Assembly (NCBI GenBank): GCA_032334235.1
Contig: JAVSGI010000003.1
Span: 558,001 to 622,000 of the forward strand
Direction: 5' to 3'
Origin: Paracoccaceae bacterium Fryx2
GTDB lineage: Bacteria > Pseudomonadota > Alphaproteobacteria > Rhodobacterales > Rhodobacteraceae
DNA length: 64,000 nucleotides
The notes under the pieces were generated by a model. That model made no database searches, was not told where the DNA came from, and saw only the letters and a list, made by a program, of their open reading frames with translations. Positions 45,940 through 54,507 of this stretch are shown here, piece by piece (the first letter of the stretch is position 1; each line of letters begins with the position of its first letter). Made by a program: the position numbers and the translations under genes.

Positions 45940-46867
45940 GTGGCGAAGAACCGGACCGGACCGGACGAATTTGCCCGCCCCATCCGCCGCATTCTGGTGG
46001 GGGGGCTGGTGCTGCTGCTGCTTGCGATCTTCCTGCTGTGGCGGATCGACAGCCCGCGCGTCGAGCGCTTCCGCGCCGCACTGGTAGACCGCATCGTGCC
46101 CAACCTCGACTGGGCGATGGCCCCGGTGACCCGCGCGGCCGCGATGATCGAGGATTTCCAGTCCTACACCCGGATCTACGAACAGAACCAGGAACTGCGC
46201 CGCGAGCTGCAGCAGATGAAGGCGTGGAAAGAGGCCGCGCTGCAGCTGGAACAGAAGAATGCCCGGCTGCTCGACCTGAACCAGGTGCGGCTCGACCCCA
46301 ATCTGACCCATGTGACCGGCGTGGTGCTGGCCGACAGCGGCAGCCCGTTCCGCCAGTCGGTGCTGCTGAACGTCGGCGCCCGCGACGGCATCCGCGACGG
46401 CTGGGCCGCGATGGATGGCATCGGGCTGGTGGGGCGGATCTCGGGCGTGGGGCGGGCAACCGCGCGGGTGATCCTGCTGACCGATTCCAACAGCCGCATC
46501 CCGGTGACGGTGCAGCCCTCGGGCCAGCGCGCGCTGCTGTCGGGCGACAATTCGCCCGCCCCGCCGCTGGAGTTTCTGGAAAAGCCCGACCTCGTGCGCC
46601 CCGGCGACCGGGTGGTGACCTCGGGCGACGGCGGGGTGTTCCCGGCCGGGCTGATGGTGGGCGAGGTGGCGCTGGGCCCGGACCGCCGCCTGCGGGTGCG
46701 CCTGTCGGCCGATTATCAACGGCTGGAATTCCTGCGCGTGCTGCGCAGCCACGAGCTTGAACCGATCACCGACCCCGGCGCGCTGGTCGCTCCCCCCATC
46801 GCCCCCCCGTGCCGACCCCCGCCGAACCCGCACCCGTCGCCGCAGCGCCCGAGGCCGGAAATGGTTG
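45940..46867 (+). CDS. mreC: Rod-shape protein MreC, 3' end affected by a C7 tract
   Basis: A periplasmic bitopic protein that connects MreB and the PBP2-RodA pair. One membrane helix (ILVGGLVLLLLAIFLLW), a coiled coil (YEQNQELRRELQQMKAWKEAALQLEQKNARL), then two beta-barrel domains (VVLADSGSPFRQSVLLNVG to VSADYQRLEFLRVLRSH). Sequence is normal up to about PGALVAPPIAPP (46808). There the frame enters an Arg/Pro-rich stretch and runs on without a stop into mreD. With one extra C in the C7 run at 46802 the tail would read VPTPAEPAPVAAAPEAGNG and stop at TGA 46865-46867, overlapping mreD as expected. As it stands the two genes form one 486-residue frame. Confidence 0.85.
46802..46808. other. C7 homopolymer that fuses mreC to mreD
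   Basis: GCCCCCCCG contains seven C, and a C6 run lies ten bases upstream. One base more would restore separate mreC and mreD. The tract is a typical place for slippage in replication, sequencing or transcription. Confidence 0.7.
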
Positions 46868-47400
46868 ATCCGGTCCGCGCCGACTTGTGGCTGCACCGCG
46901 GCATCTTCGTCGCGGTCGCGCTGGTGCTCTTGTTCCTGCGGCTCCTGCCGCTGGGCGGCCTCGCGGGCGAATGGCCGGGGCCGGACCTGCTGATGTGCCT
47001 CGTGCTGGCCTGGGTGCTGCGCCGCCCCGACTACCTGCCTGCCCTGCTGATCGCGCTGGTGGTGCTGGTCGAGGATTTCGTGCTGATGCGCCCGCCCGGC
47101 CTCTGGGCCGCCATCGTGCTGCTGGCCTCGGAATTCCTGCGCTCGCGCGCCGCCCTGACCCGCGAGCTGAGCTTTGTCGCGGAATGGCTGATGGTGGCGG
47201 GGCTGATGCTGGCGATGCTGCTGGGCTATCGGCTGGTGTTCGCGGTGGCCTTCCTGCCGCAGCCCGATTTCGGTTACGCGATGGTGCAAAGCGTGGTGAC
47301 GATGCTGTGCTACCCTGCGGTGGTCGGCCTGTCGTGGCTGGCGCTTGACGTGCGCAAGCCCGCGATGGGCGAGGTGGATGCCATGGGGAGACGGCTGTGA
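46861..47400 (+). CDS. mreD: Rod-shape protein MreD
   Basis: A 179-residue inner-membrane subunit of the elongasome, about five or six helices (GIFVAVALVLLFLRLLPL, LLMCLVLAWVLRR, LPALLIALVVLVEDFVLMRPPGLW). It begins MVDPVRADLWLHRG as in relatives. Its frame is at present continuous with mreC, so whether it is made as a free protein or a fusion depends on the C7 tract. The ATG has GGCCGG upstream but no classic ribosome site. Its stop overlaps the mrdA start (GTGA). Confidence 0.88.
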   Translation: MVDPVRADLWLHRGIFVAVALVLLFLRLLPLGGLAGEWPGPDLLMCLVLAWVLRRPDYLPALLIALVVLVEDFVLMRPPGLWAAIVLLASEFLRSRAALTRELSFVAEWLMVAGLMLAMLLGYRLVFAVAFLPQPDFGYAMVQSVVTMLCYPAVVGLSWLALDVRKPAMGEVDAMGRRL

Positions 47401-49340
47401 GACGCTCGCCGCGCGATACCGAGGAAAGCGCCCGCCGCATCAACCGCCGCGCCCTGTTCCTTGGCGGGGCGATGGCGGCGACGGTGGCGGTGCTGGGCGC
47501 GCGGATGCGCTACATGCAGGTCGATCAGGCCGACCAGTTCCGCCTGCTGGCCGAGGAAAACCGCATCAACATCCGCCTGATCCCGCCCGCCCGCGGCCAG
47601 ATCTTCGACCGCAACGGCAAGCTGATCGCGGGCAACGAGCAGAATTACCGCGTGGTGATCACCCGCGAGGATGCGGGCGATGTCGAGGCGGTTCTGCACC
47701 GGCTGGCCAGCCTGATCCCGCTATCGCCCGAAGACATCGACAAGACGCTGAAGGAAGCCAGACGCCGCAGCCCCTTCGTGCCGATCATCGTCGCCGACCG
47801 GCTGGCCTGGGACGACCTGTCGAAGATCGCGATCAACTCGCCCGGCCTGCCCGGCGTCAACCCCGAGGTCGGACTCAGCCGCATCTACCCGCTGGATACC
47901 GATTTCGCGCATGTGGTGGGCTATGTCGGCCCGGTGTCCGAGGCCGATCTTGCCAAGCTGGAAGACCCCGACCCCCTGCTGCAGATCCCGAAGTTCCAGA
48001 TCGGCAAGATCGGCGTCGAGACCTGGATGGAAAGCACGCTGCGCGGCCACGCCGGCGCCAAGCGGATCGAGGTCAACGCCCTTGGCCGCGTGATGCGCGA
48101 ACTGGAACGGCGCGACGGCAGCCCCGGCGCCGACCTGCGCCTGACCATCGACGCCGACGTGCAGAACTTCGTGCAGGCGCGGCTGGGCGAGGAAAGCGCC
48201 GCCGCCGTGGCGATGGATGTCAACACCGGCGACATCCTGGCCATCGTCTCGTCGCCCTCGTTCGACCCCAACCTGTTCGTGCGCGGCATCAGCCAGACCG
48301 ACTATTCCGGCCTGACCGGCAACGACCACCGCCCGCTGGCGAACAAGGCGGTGCAGGGGGCCTATCCGCCGGGCTCGACCTTCAAGATGGTGACGGCGCT
48401 CGCGGCGCTCGAGGACGGGGCGATCACCGCCGACACCGCGGTGCGCTGCCCGGGCCATTACGAGATGGGCGGGCGCCGCTTCCACTGCTGGAAACGCGGC
48501 GGCCATGGCACGGTGTCGCTGCAGCGCGGCCTTGCCGAAAGCTGCGATGTCTATTTCTACGACATCGCCCAGCGCGTCGGCATCGACAAGATCGCCGAGA
48601 TGGGCCGCAAGCTGGGCCTCGGCCAGCGCCACGACCTGCCGATGTCGGCGATCACCGAAGGTATCATGCCCGACAAGGCGTGGAAACAGCAACGCTACAA
48701 GCAGGAATGGCGGATCGGCGACACCATCAACGCCTCGATCGGTCAGGGCTATGTGCTGACATCGCCGCTGCAACTGGCGGTGATGACGGCCCGGCTGGCG
48801 ACCGGGCGCGCGGTGATCCCGCGCCTCGTCCACAGCATCGACGGGGTGGACCAGCCGATTCCGCCCTCGGCCGGCCTCGGCCTCACCGCCTCGATGCTCG
48901 CGGGCGTGCAGCGCGGCATGTTCGAGGTGATGAACAACCAGCGCGGCACCGCCTATTCGTCGCGCATTGCCGACGACGCGCTGGCCTGGGCCGGCAAGAC
49001 CGGCACGGCGCAGGTGCGCAACATCTCGGCCGCCGAACGGGCGCGCGGGGTGATCTCGAACGCCGATCTGCCGTGGGACCGGCGCGACCATGCGCTGTTC
49101 GTGGGCTACGCCCCGTTCCACGCCCCGCGCATCGCGGTGTCGGTGGTGGTCGAACATGGCGGCGGCGGCTCGGCCGTGGCTGCCCCCATCGCGCGCGACG
49201 TGCTGCTGCGCGCGCTCTCGCCCGGCCTGCCGCCGCTGACCGCCTACCCGTCGAGCCAGCGCAACCGGATCGAGACGCAGTTGCAGGCGCTCAAGCTGCG
49301 CCAGCCCGAAACCGACGCCTCCACCAAGTCGCGGGCCTGA
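47397..49340 (+). CDS. mrdA: Penicillin-binding protein 2
   Basis: The peptidoglycan transpeptidase of the elongasome, 647 residues, anchored by one N-terminal helix (RALFLGGAMAATVAVLGARM). Pedestal domain (NYRVVITRED to VETWMES) and transpeptidase domain with the active-site Ser327 in GSTFK (326-330), SCDVYFYD as the second motif, and KTGTAQ as the third. It starts with GTG overlapping the mreD stop. The last 30 residues are hydrophilic. Confidence 0.97.
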   Translation: MRRSPRDTEESARRINRRALFLGGAMAATVAVLGARMRYMQVDQADQFRLLAEENRINIRLIPPARGQIFDRNGKLIAGNEQNYRVVITREDAGDVEAVLHRLASLIPLSPEDIDKTLKEARRRSPFVPIIVADRLAWDDLSKIAINSPGLPGVNPEVGLSRIYPLDTDFAHVVGYVGPVSEADLAKLEDPDPLLQIPKFQIGKIGVETWMESTLRGHAGAKRIEVNALGRVMRELERRDGSPGADLRLTIDADVQNFVQARLGEESAAAVAMDVNTGDILAIVSSPSFDPNLFVRGISQTDYSGLTGNDHRPLANKAVQGAYPPGSTFKMVTALAALEDGAITADTAVRCPGHYEMGGRRFHCWKRGGHGTVSLQRGLAESCDVYFYDIAQRVGIDKIAEMGRKLGLGQRHDLPMSAITEGIMPDKAWKQQRYKQEWRIGDTINASIGQGYVLTSPLQLAVMTARLATGRAVIPRLVHSIDGVDQPIPPSAGLGLTASMLAGVQRGMFEVMNNQRGTAYSSRIADDALAWAGKTGTAQVRNISAAERARGVISNADLPWDRRDHALFVGYAPFHAPRIAVSVVVEHGGGGSAVAAPIARDVLLRALSPGLPPLTAYPSSQRNRIETQLQALKLRQPETDASTKSRA

Positions 49341-49353
49341 GGGACAGACCACC

Positions 49354-50493
49354 ATGAGCTTTCTCGAATACCGCATCAAGACCGCCCCGACCGGCTTCCA
49401 GAAGGTGCTGCACCTGAACTGGGCGCTGGTGCTCTTGCTGACCGCGGTGGCGGCGGTCGGCTGGCTGATGCTCTATTCCGTGGCGGGCGGGCGGCTGGAA
49501 ACCTGGGCCGAGCCGCAGATGCAGCGGTTCGGCATGGGCCTTGCGGTGATGATGGTGATCGCCTTCGTGCCGATCTGGTTCTGGCGCAACCTGTCGGCGC
49601 TGGCCTATCTGGTCGCGCTGACGCTGCTTATGGTGGTGGAATTCTTCGGCCATGTCGGCATGGGGGCGCAGCGCTGGATCAACCTCGGCTTCATGATGCT
49701 GCAACCGTCGGAGCTGATGAAGGTCGGGCTGATCATGCTGCTGGCCGCCTATTACGACTGGCTCGACGTGAAGAAGACCTCGCGCCCGCTGTGGGTGCTG
49801 ATCCCGCTGGCGCTGATCTTCATCCCGACCGCACTGGTGCTGACGCAGCCCGACCTCGGCACCGCCATGCTGCTGATGATGGGCGGTGCGGTGGTGATGT
49901 TCTGCGCCGGGGTCAGCTGGGTCTATTTCGCCGTGGTCCTCGCCGCCGGCATCGGGCTGGTGGTGGCGGTGCTTGCCTCGCGCGGCACGGACTGGCAGCT
50001 GCTGCACGACTATCAGTTCCGCCGAATCGACACCTTCCTCGACCCCGGCTCCGACCCGCTGGGGGCGGGCTATCACATCAGCCAGGCCAAGATCGCGCTG
50101 GGCTCCGGTGGCTGGGGCGGCAAGGGCTTCATGCAGGGCACGCAAAGCCGGCTGAACTTCCTGCCCGAAAAGCACACCGATTTCATCTTCACCACGCTCG
50201 CCGAGGAATTCGGCTTCATCGGGGCATTTTCGCTGCTGACGCTTTACGCGCTGATCGTCGCGTTCTGCGTGGTGTCGGCGCTGCAGAACAAGGACCGCTT
50301 TTCCAGCCTGCTGATCCTTGGCCTCGCCGCGAACTTCTTCTTCTATTTCGCGGTCAACATGCTGATGGTGATGGGGTTGGCCCCGGTGGTCGGCGTGCCG
50401 CTTCCGATGGTTTCTTACGGCGGGTCGGCGATGCTGGTGCTGATGGCAGGCTTCGGTCTGGTGCAGAGCGCGCATGTCCACCGCCTGCGCTGA
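49354..50493 (+). CDS. rodA: Elongasome lipid II polymerase RodA
   Basis: A SEDS-family polymerase of 379 residues, about ten helices, partner of PBP2. HVGMGAQRWINLGFMMLQPSELMKVGLI, TQPDLGTAMLLMMGG and the catalytic loop SQAKIALGSGGWGGKGFMQGTQSRLNFLPEKHTDFIF are diagnostic, ending LPMVSYGGSAMLVLM. AGGGACAGACC precedes the ATG. It is 13 bases after mrdA and paralogous to ftsW in this window. Confidence 0.97.
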   Translation: MSFLEYRIKTAPTGFQKVLHLNWALVLLLTAVAAVGWLMLYSVAGGRLETWAEPQMQRFGMGLAVMMVIAFVPIWFWRNLSALAYLVALTLLMVVEFFGHVGMGAQRWINLGFMMLQPSELMKVGLIMLLAAYYDWLDVKKTSRPLWVLIPLALIFIPTALVLTQPDLGTAMLLMMGGAVVMFCAGVSWVYFAVVLAAGIGLVVAVLASRGTDWQLLHDYQFRRIDTFLDPGSDPLGAGYHISQAKIALGSGGWGGKGFMQGTQSRLNFLPEKHTDFIFTTLAEEFGFIGAFSLLTLYALIVAFCVVSALQNKDRFSSLLILGLAANFFFYFAVNMLMVMGLAPVVGVPLPMVSYGGSAMLVLMAGFGLVQSAHVHRLR

Positions 50494-50501
50494 CCCCGGG
50501 C

Positions 50502-50526
50502 GGCGGAGCCTCCGGCGGGGATATTT
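50502..50526. repeat. Dispersed intergenic element, copy after rodA
   Basis: GGCGGAGCCTCC then GGCGGGGATATTT, 8 bases after the rodA stop. The same 25 bases recur at 52462, and the last 21 recur at 52581; shorter relatives are at 62826 and 63873. It is always intergenic here. Confidence 0.8.
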
Positions 50527-50550
50527 TAGCCAAGATGAACGGGGTGGGGC

Positions 50551-51477
50551 GTGAAGATATATTTTGCGGCAGGGGCGGCGCTGTGGCCGGAGTATGAGGC
50601 GCCGCTGCGGCGGGCGCTGGACGAAGCCGGGCTGGAGGCGGAGCTGTCCTGCGACGCGCACGATCCGGCAGCGGTGGATTACATCATCTTCGCGCCGGGC
50701 GGGGTGATCGAGGATTTCTCGCCCTATCGGTGCTGCAAGGCGGTGCTGAACCTCTGGGCCGGGGTGGAAATGATAGTGGGCAACCCGACGCTGGTGCAGC
50801 CGCTGTGCCGCATGGTCGACCCCGCCCTGACCGAGGGCATGGTGGAATGGGTGACGGGCCACGCGCTGCGCCACCATCTGGGGATGGACCGGCATATCCT
50901 GAAGCAGGGCGGCTGGCAGCAGATCATCCCGCCGCTGGCGCGCGAACGCCCCGTTGCCGTGCTGGGTCTGGGCGAGTTGGGGCTGGCCTGTGCGGCGGCG
51001 CTGGCGGCGCTCAACTTTCCGGTCACCGGCTGGAGCCGCACGGCGAAGACCGTGCCCGGCCTGTGCTGCCTGCATGGCGAGGCGGGGCTGGAGGCCGCCT
51101 TGCGCGGCGCGCAGATCGTGGTGACACTGCTGCCGAAGACGCCAGAGACCGAGAACCTGCTCGACGCCCGGCGGCTGGGCTGGTTGCCAAAAGGCGCGGT
51201 GATCCTGAACCCCGGGCGCGGCGCGCTGATCGACGATGAGGCATTGCTGGCGGCGCTGGACGAAGGGCGGCTCGGTCATGCCACGCTTGATGTGTTCCGG
51301 GTGGAACCGCTGCCGCCGGAGCACCCCTTCTGGGCGCACCCCAGCGTCACCGTCACCCCCCACATCGCCGCCGACACCCGCCCCGACAGCGCGGCGCGCG
51401 TGGTGGCCGAGAACATCCGGCGAGGCGAGGCGGGCGAGCCCTTCCTGCATCTGGTGGACCGCGCGCGGGGCTATTGA
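50551..51477 (+). CDS. ghrA: Glyoxylate/hydroxypyruvate reductase A-like
   Basis: A 308-residue D-2-hydroxyacid dehydrogenase. VLGLGELGLACAAALAAL is the NAD(P) loop; catalytic Arg (NPGRGALID), Glu (FRVEPLP) and His (TPHIAAD) are present. It fits GhrA, which reduces glyoxylate or hydroxypyruvate with NADPH. The start is GTG 50551, with GGGGTGGGGC directly upstream. It lies after a dispersed repeat, so it is probably not part of the mre operon. Confidence 0.88.
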   Translation: MKIYFAAGAALWPEYEAPLRRALDEAGLEAELSCDAHDPAAVDYIIFAPGGVIEDFSPYRCCKAVLNLWAGVEMIVGNPTLVQPLCRMVDPALTEGMVEWVTGHALRHHLGMDRHILKQGGWQQIIPPLARERPVAVLGLGELGLACAAALAALNFPVTGWSRTAKTVPGLCCLHGEAGLEAALRGAQIVVTLLPKTPETENLLDARRLGWLPKGAVILNPGRGALIDDEALLAALDEGRLGHATLDVFRVEPLPPEHPFWAHPSVTVTPHIAADTRPDSAARVVAENIRRGEAGEPFLHLVDRARGY

Positions 51478-51564
51478 CCCCCGATTGCACCGCGCCGGCG
51501 TAAGAAACGGAACAGACGCCTCCCTGCCCCCGCCGTGACACTGCCGGAAAACCAAGGGGCGGGC

Positions 51565-52449
51565 ATGCGATACGGAACAGGGGTGGTGCTGGTGGTTCTG
51601 GCCGGCGTGCTGTGGTCGGCCATGGGGCTGGCGATCCGGCAGATCACCGTGGCAGGCACCTGGGAGGTGCTGTTCTGGCGCTCGGTCGGGATGGTGCCTG
51701 TGCTGTTTGCCTACATCGCCTGGGCCTCGGGCGGGCACCCCCTGAGGCGGCTGCGCAAGGTGGGGGTCGCGGGGGTGGTCGGCGGGCTGGGGCTGGTGTT
51801 CGCCTTCGCCGGGGCGATCTATGCGATCCAGGCGACCACGGTTGCCAATGCGGTGTTCCTGTTCGCCGCCTCGCCGTTCCTGACCGCGATCCTCGGCTGG
51901 TTCCTGCTGCGCGAGCGGGTGCGGGGCGCCACCTGGGCGGCCATCGCCGTCGCCGGGGTCGGCATGTTCATCATGGTGCGCGAGGGGCTGGCGGCGGGTG
52001 CCATGGCGGGCAACGTCGCGGCGCTGCTGTCGGCACTGGGCTTCGCCGCCTTCACCATCACGCTGCGCTGGGGACGGCTGGAAGACATGATGCCCGCCGT
52101 GGTTCTGGGCGGGCTGTTCTCGATGGCGGTAGCAGCGGTGGTGCTGCAGGTGCAGGGCGGCACGCTCTGGGTGCCGCTGCCCGACATCGGGGTGGCGATG
52201 GCCATGGGCGCCGTGCAGCTGGCGACCGGCATGGCGCTTTACACCCTTGGCAGCCGGGTGATCCCGGCAGCGGACCTGACGCTGCTGAGCATGGTCGAGG
52301 TGCTCCTGGCGCCGATCTGGGTCTGGCTCCTGCTGGGCGAGACGGCAACGGCCGCGACCTTCGTCGGCGGCGCGATCCTGATGGCGGCGGTGGCGGGCAA
52401 TGCCCTGTCGGGGATGCGGCGCAAGCCGGTTGCACCGCCGATGGTATGA
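51565..52449 (+). CDS. EamA-family (DMT) transporter
   Basis: A 294-residue inner-membrane protein with ten helices in two EamA repeats (VLWSAMGLAIRQITVAG; FLLRERVRGATWAAIAVAGVGMFIM; WLLLGETATAATFVGGAILMAAVAGN). Such proteins export or import metabolites; the substrate is unknown. The ATG at 51565 is preferred over an upstream GTG (51535) because AAGGGG lies about 9 bases before it. It is convergent with the RpiR gene. Confidence 0.88.
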   Translation: MRYGTGVVLVVLAGVLWSAMGLAIRQITVAGTWEVLFWRSVGMVPVLFAYIAWASGGHPLRRLRKVGVAGVVGGLGLVFAFAGAIYAIQATTVANAVFLFAASPFLTAILGWFLLRERVRGATWAAIAVAGVGMFIMVREGLAAGAMAGNVAALLSALGFAAFTITLRWGRLEDMMPAVVLGGLFSMAVAAVVLQVQGGTLWVPLPDIGVAMAMGAVQLATGMALYTLGSRVIPAADLTLLSMVEVLLAPIWVWLLLGETATAATFVGGAILMAAVAGNALSGMRRKPVAPPMV

Positions 52450-52461
52450 CCCGGGCCAGGC

Positions 52462-52677
52462 GGCGGAGCCTCCGGCGGGGATATTTGGGAACAGAAGAAG
52501 GTGCAGGGCGCGACAGCGCCGGCCGAGGGGGCTCGATGCCCCCGAGGGCGGCCCCTGCGCCCTGGCGGCAGGAAAAGAAAGAGCCTCCGGCGGGGATATT
52601 TGAGAAACAGAAGAAAGGGCAGGGCGCGACAGCGCCGGCCGAGGGGGCTCGATGCCCCCGAGGGCGGCGGCCCGGGT
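52462..52677. repeat. Tandem duplication of a 115-base intergenic unit
   Basis: The whole gap between two convergent genes consists of two copies of one unit: the GAGCCTCC-GGCGGGGATATTT element (52466-52486 and 52581-52601), an AACAGAAGAA tract, and an identical 50-base block (52503-52552 and 52619-52668) with a stem GGGGGC/GCCCCC. Offsets are 115 and 116 bases. The copies are identical in the 50-base block, so the duplication is recent or kept. Confidence 0.85.
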
Positions 52678-53547
52678 TCAGCGGTGGCGGCGGAAGAAGC
52701 GCGAGCGGGTGTAGAGGTCTTCCAGCCGTTTCAGGCGGCTTTCGGTCTGCTCGCGCGTCAGCGACTGCACCGAGGCCAGCAGCGTTTCCACCAGCACCAG
52801 AATCGACACCGTGCTGTCCCAGGCCGAGGGCGCCTCGACGTGGCAAGACAAAGTGTGGCGGGCGTGGGCGGCGGCGGGCGACACCCAGCGGTCGGTGACC
52901 AGGATCACCTCGGCCCCCTGCTCGACCGCCATTTCCACCACCTGCAGCACCGAGTTTTCATAGCGGCGGATGTCGAACACCAGCAGCACGTCGCCCCGCG
53001 CCATGTCGAGCAGCGCCGGCGGCCAGGTGTTCGACATGTCCGACATGAGCGTGACATCGGGGCGGACCACCTTCATCAGCGTCACGAAGTAATCGGCCAT
53101 CGCATGGGTGATGCGCCCGCCCATCGCGAAGACGCCGCGCGCCGGGTCGGCCAGCAGGGCGGCGGCGGCGTCGAACTCGGCATGGTCGATCTGCCCCAGC
53201 GTGGCCGAGAGGTTCGCCACCACCGCATCTGCAAAGCGGTTCAGGATATGGGTGTCGGGCACCCCCCCCGCCCAGCGCGCGTGCTTGGCAAGCGGCGAGA
53301 CCAGCATCGCCTCGACCTCGCCGCGCAGCGCGTGCTGGTAATCGGGGTAGCCCTTGAACCCCAGCTTCTGCGTCAGGCGCACCACCGTCGGCGCCGACAC
53401 CTCGGCCGCCCTCGCAAGGGCCGTGATCGACCCCAGCGCCGCCACCGGGTAGTGCCGCAGGATATGGGTCGCCAGTTGCCGTTCGGCGCGCGTCAGGTCC
53501 GGCAGGGCGGTCAGCATCTGGACCTCGATGGTGGGGGTGCCGCTCAA
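52678..53547 (-). CDS. RpiR-family transcriptional regulator
   Basis: A 289-residue regulator with an N-terminal HTH (AERQLATHILRHYPVAALGSITALARAAEVSAPTVVRLTQKLGFKGYPDYQHAL) and a C-terminal SIS sugar-phosphate-binding domain (VFAMGGRITHAMADYFV, DVLLVFDIRRYENSVLQVVEMAVEQGAEVILVTD). The start is taken as TTG 53547 since AGGAGG sits 5 bases before it; an ATG at 53604 would add 19 residues but overlaps the likely -10. It is divergent from the catabolic operon, which it probably controls, with a signal derived from that pathway. Confidence 0.86.
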   Translation of the reverse strand: MSGTPTIEVQMLTALPDLTRAERQLATHILRHYPVAALGSITALARAAEVSAPTVVRLTQKLGFKGYPDYQHALRGEVEAMLVSPLAKHARWAGGVPDTHILNRFADAVVANLSATLGQIDHAEFDAAAALLADPARGVFAMGGRITHAMADYFVTLMKVVRPDVTLMSDMSNTWPPALLDMARGDVLLVFDIRRYENSVLQVVEMAVEQGAEVILVTDRWVSPAAAHARHTLSCHVEAPSAWDSTVSILVLVETLLASVQSLTREQTESRLKRLEDLYTRSRFFRRHR

Positions 53548-53623
53548 CCATTCCTCCTGCCGCCTTGCCGTGCTGCCCGCAGTCTGCACCGCTTTGGTAA
53601 ACATTGTAACAGAAATTGTGCGA

Positions 53624-53636
53624 AAGAATAATTCTT
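53624..53636. promoter_or_regulatory. Palindrome in the RpiR-operon intergenic region
   Basis: AAGAAT-A-ATTCTT is a perfect 13-base palindrome in the 147-base divergent gap, partly covering a TTGACA (53635-53640). It is a fair candidate for the RpiR operator, though no good -10 lies 16-18 bases after that TTGACA. Confidence 0.45.
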
Positions 53637-53694
53637 GACAGAACGCGGCGCGGCGGAGGACGCTTCCTGCCAAACAGGGGGATGACTCGCAGCA

Positions 53695-54507
53695 ATGACT
53701 GCACCGGATGCACCCATGACCGCGCGCTTTGCGCCGGTGCCAACGCCCGCACCCTTTGCGCCGGCGATCGAGAATGTCGGTGCCGCGTCGCGGATCGTGC
53801 TGGTGTGCGAACATGCCTCGAACGCCTTGCCTGCGCCCTGGGGCGACCTGGGACTTACTCCGGCGCAGCGGCAGGCGCATGTCGCCTGGGACCCCGGCGC
53901 GCTCGGGCTGGCGCGGGGGCTGGCGGCGCGTCTGGGCGCGGCGCTGGTCCATGCCCCGGTCAGCCGCCTGATCTATGACTGCAACCGCGCGCCCGACAAG
54001 GCGGCCGCGATGCCCGCCCGGTCGGAAGTGCATGACATTCCGGGCAACGCCGCAATTTCCCCCGCAGAGCGCGCCGCGCGCACCGCTGCCGTCTACCTGC
54101 CGTTCCACGACGCCCTGCACGGCCTGATCGCGCGGCGCATCGCGCTGGGGCTGGCGCCGGTGATCGTGACCATCCACAGCTTCACGCCCGTCTGGCACGG
54201 CCAGCCGCGCGCCGTCCAGTTCGGGGTGATCCACGATGCCGACGAGCGTCTGGCCCGCGCCATCCTTGCCGCCGCCCGCGCCCGCACCCCGCTGAACGCC
54301 GAGCTCAACGCCCCCTACTCCGCCGCCGATGACGTGACGCACACCCTGCGCCTGCACGCCACGCCCTACGGCCTGCCCAACGCCATGCTGGAGGTGCGCA
54401 ACGACCTGATCGCCACGCCGGAGGCCGAGCAGGCGATGGCCGACACCCTGGCCCCGGTGCTGGGCGACGCACTCGCCGCCCTGCGCCCGGTGGAGATGGC
54501 GCAATGA
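53695..54507 (+). CDS. N-formylglutamate amidohydrolase-family protein
   Basis: A 270-residue enzyme of the HutG/NFGase family (PF05013): IVLVCEHASNALP near the start has the metal-binding Glu-His, VSRLIYDCNRAP and VIVTIHSFTPVWHG carry further metal and carboxylate-binding residues. N-formylglutamate is the family's substrate, but no other hut gene is present. In this operon it may instead hydrolyse a gamma-glutamyl or N-acyl product. It is the first gene after the divergent promoter; its stop overlaps dctQ. Confidence 0.85.
   Translation: MTAPDAPMTARFAPVPTPAPFAPAIENVGAASRIVLVCEHASNALPAPWGDLGLTPAQRQAHVAWDPGALGLARGLAARLGAALVHAPVSRLIYDCNRAPDKAAAMPARSEVHDIPGNAAISPAERAARTAAVYLPFHDALHGLIARRIALGLAPVIVTIHSFTPVWHGQPRAVQFGVIHDADERLARAILAAARARTPLNAELNAPYSAADDVTHTLRLHATPYGLPNAMLEVRNDLIATPEAEQAMADTLAPVLGDALAALRPVEMAQ

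Noticed and set aside
49291-51738. Minus-strand open frame of 815 codons over rodA and the reductase gene
   Set aside because: Crosses two real genes and an intergenic repeat; His/Gln/Arg-rich antisense sequence.
53635-53663. TTGACA as -35 of the catabolic operon
   Set aside because: The bases 16-18 positions downstream (GGACGC and neighbours) are not a -10, so I did not call a promoter.
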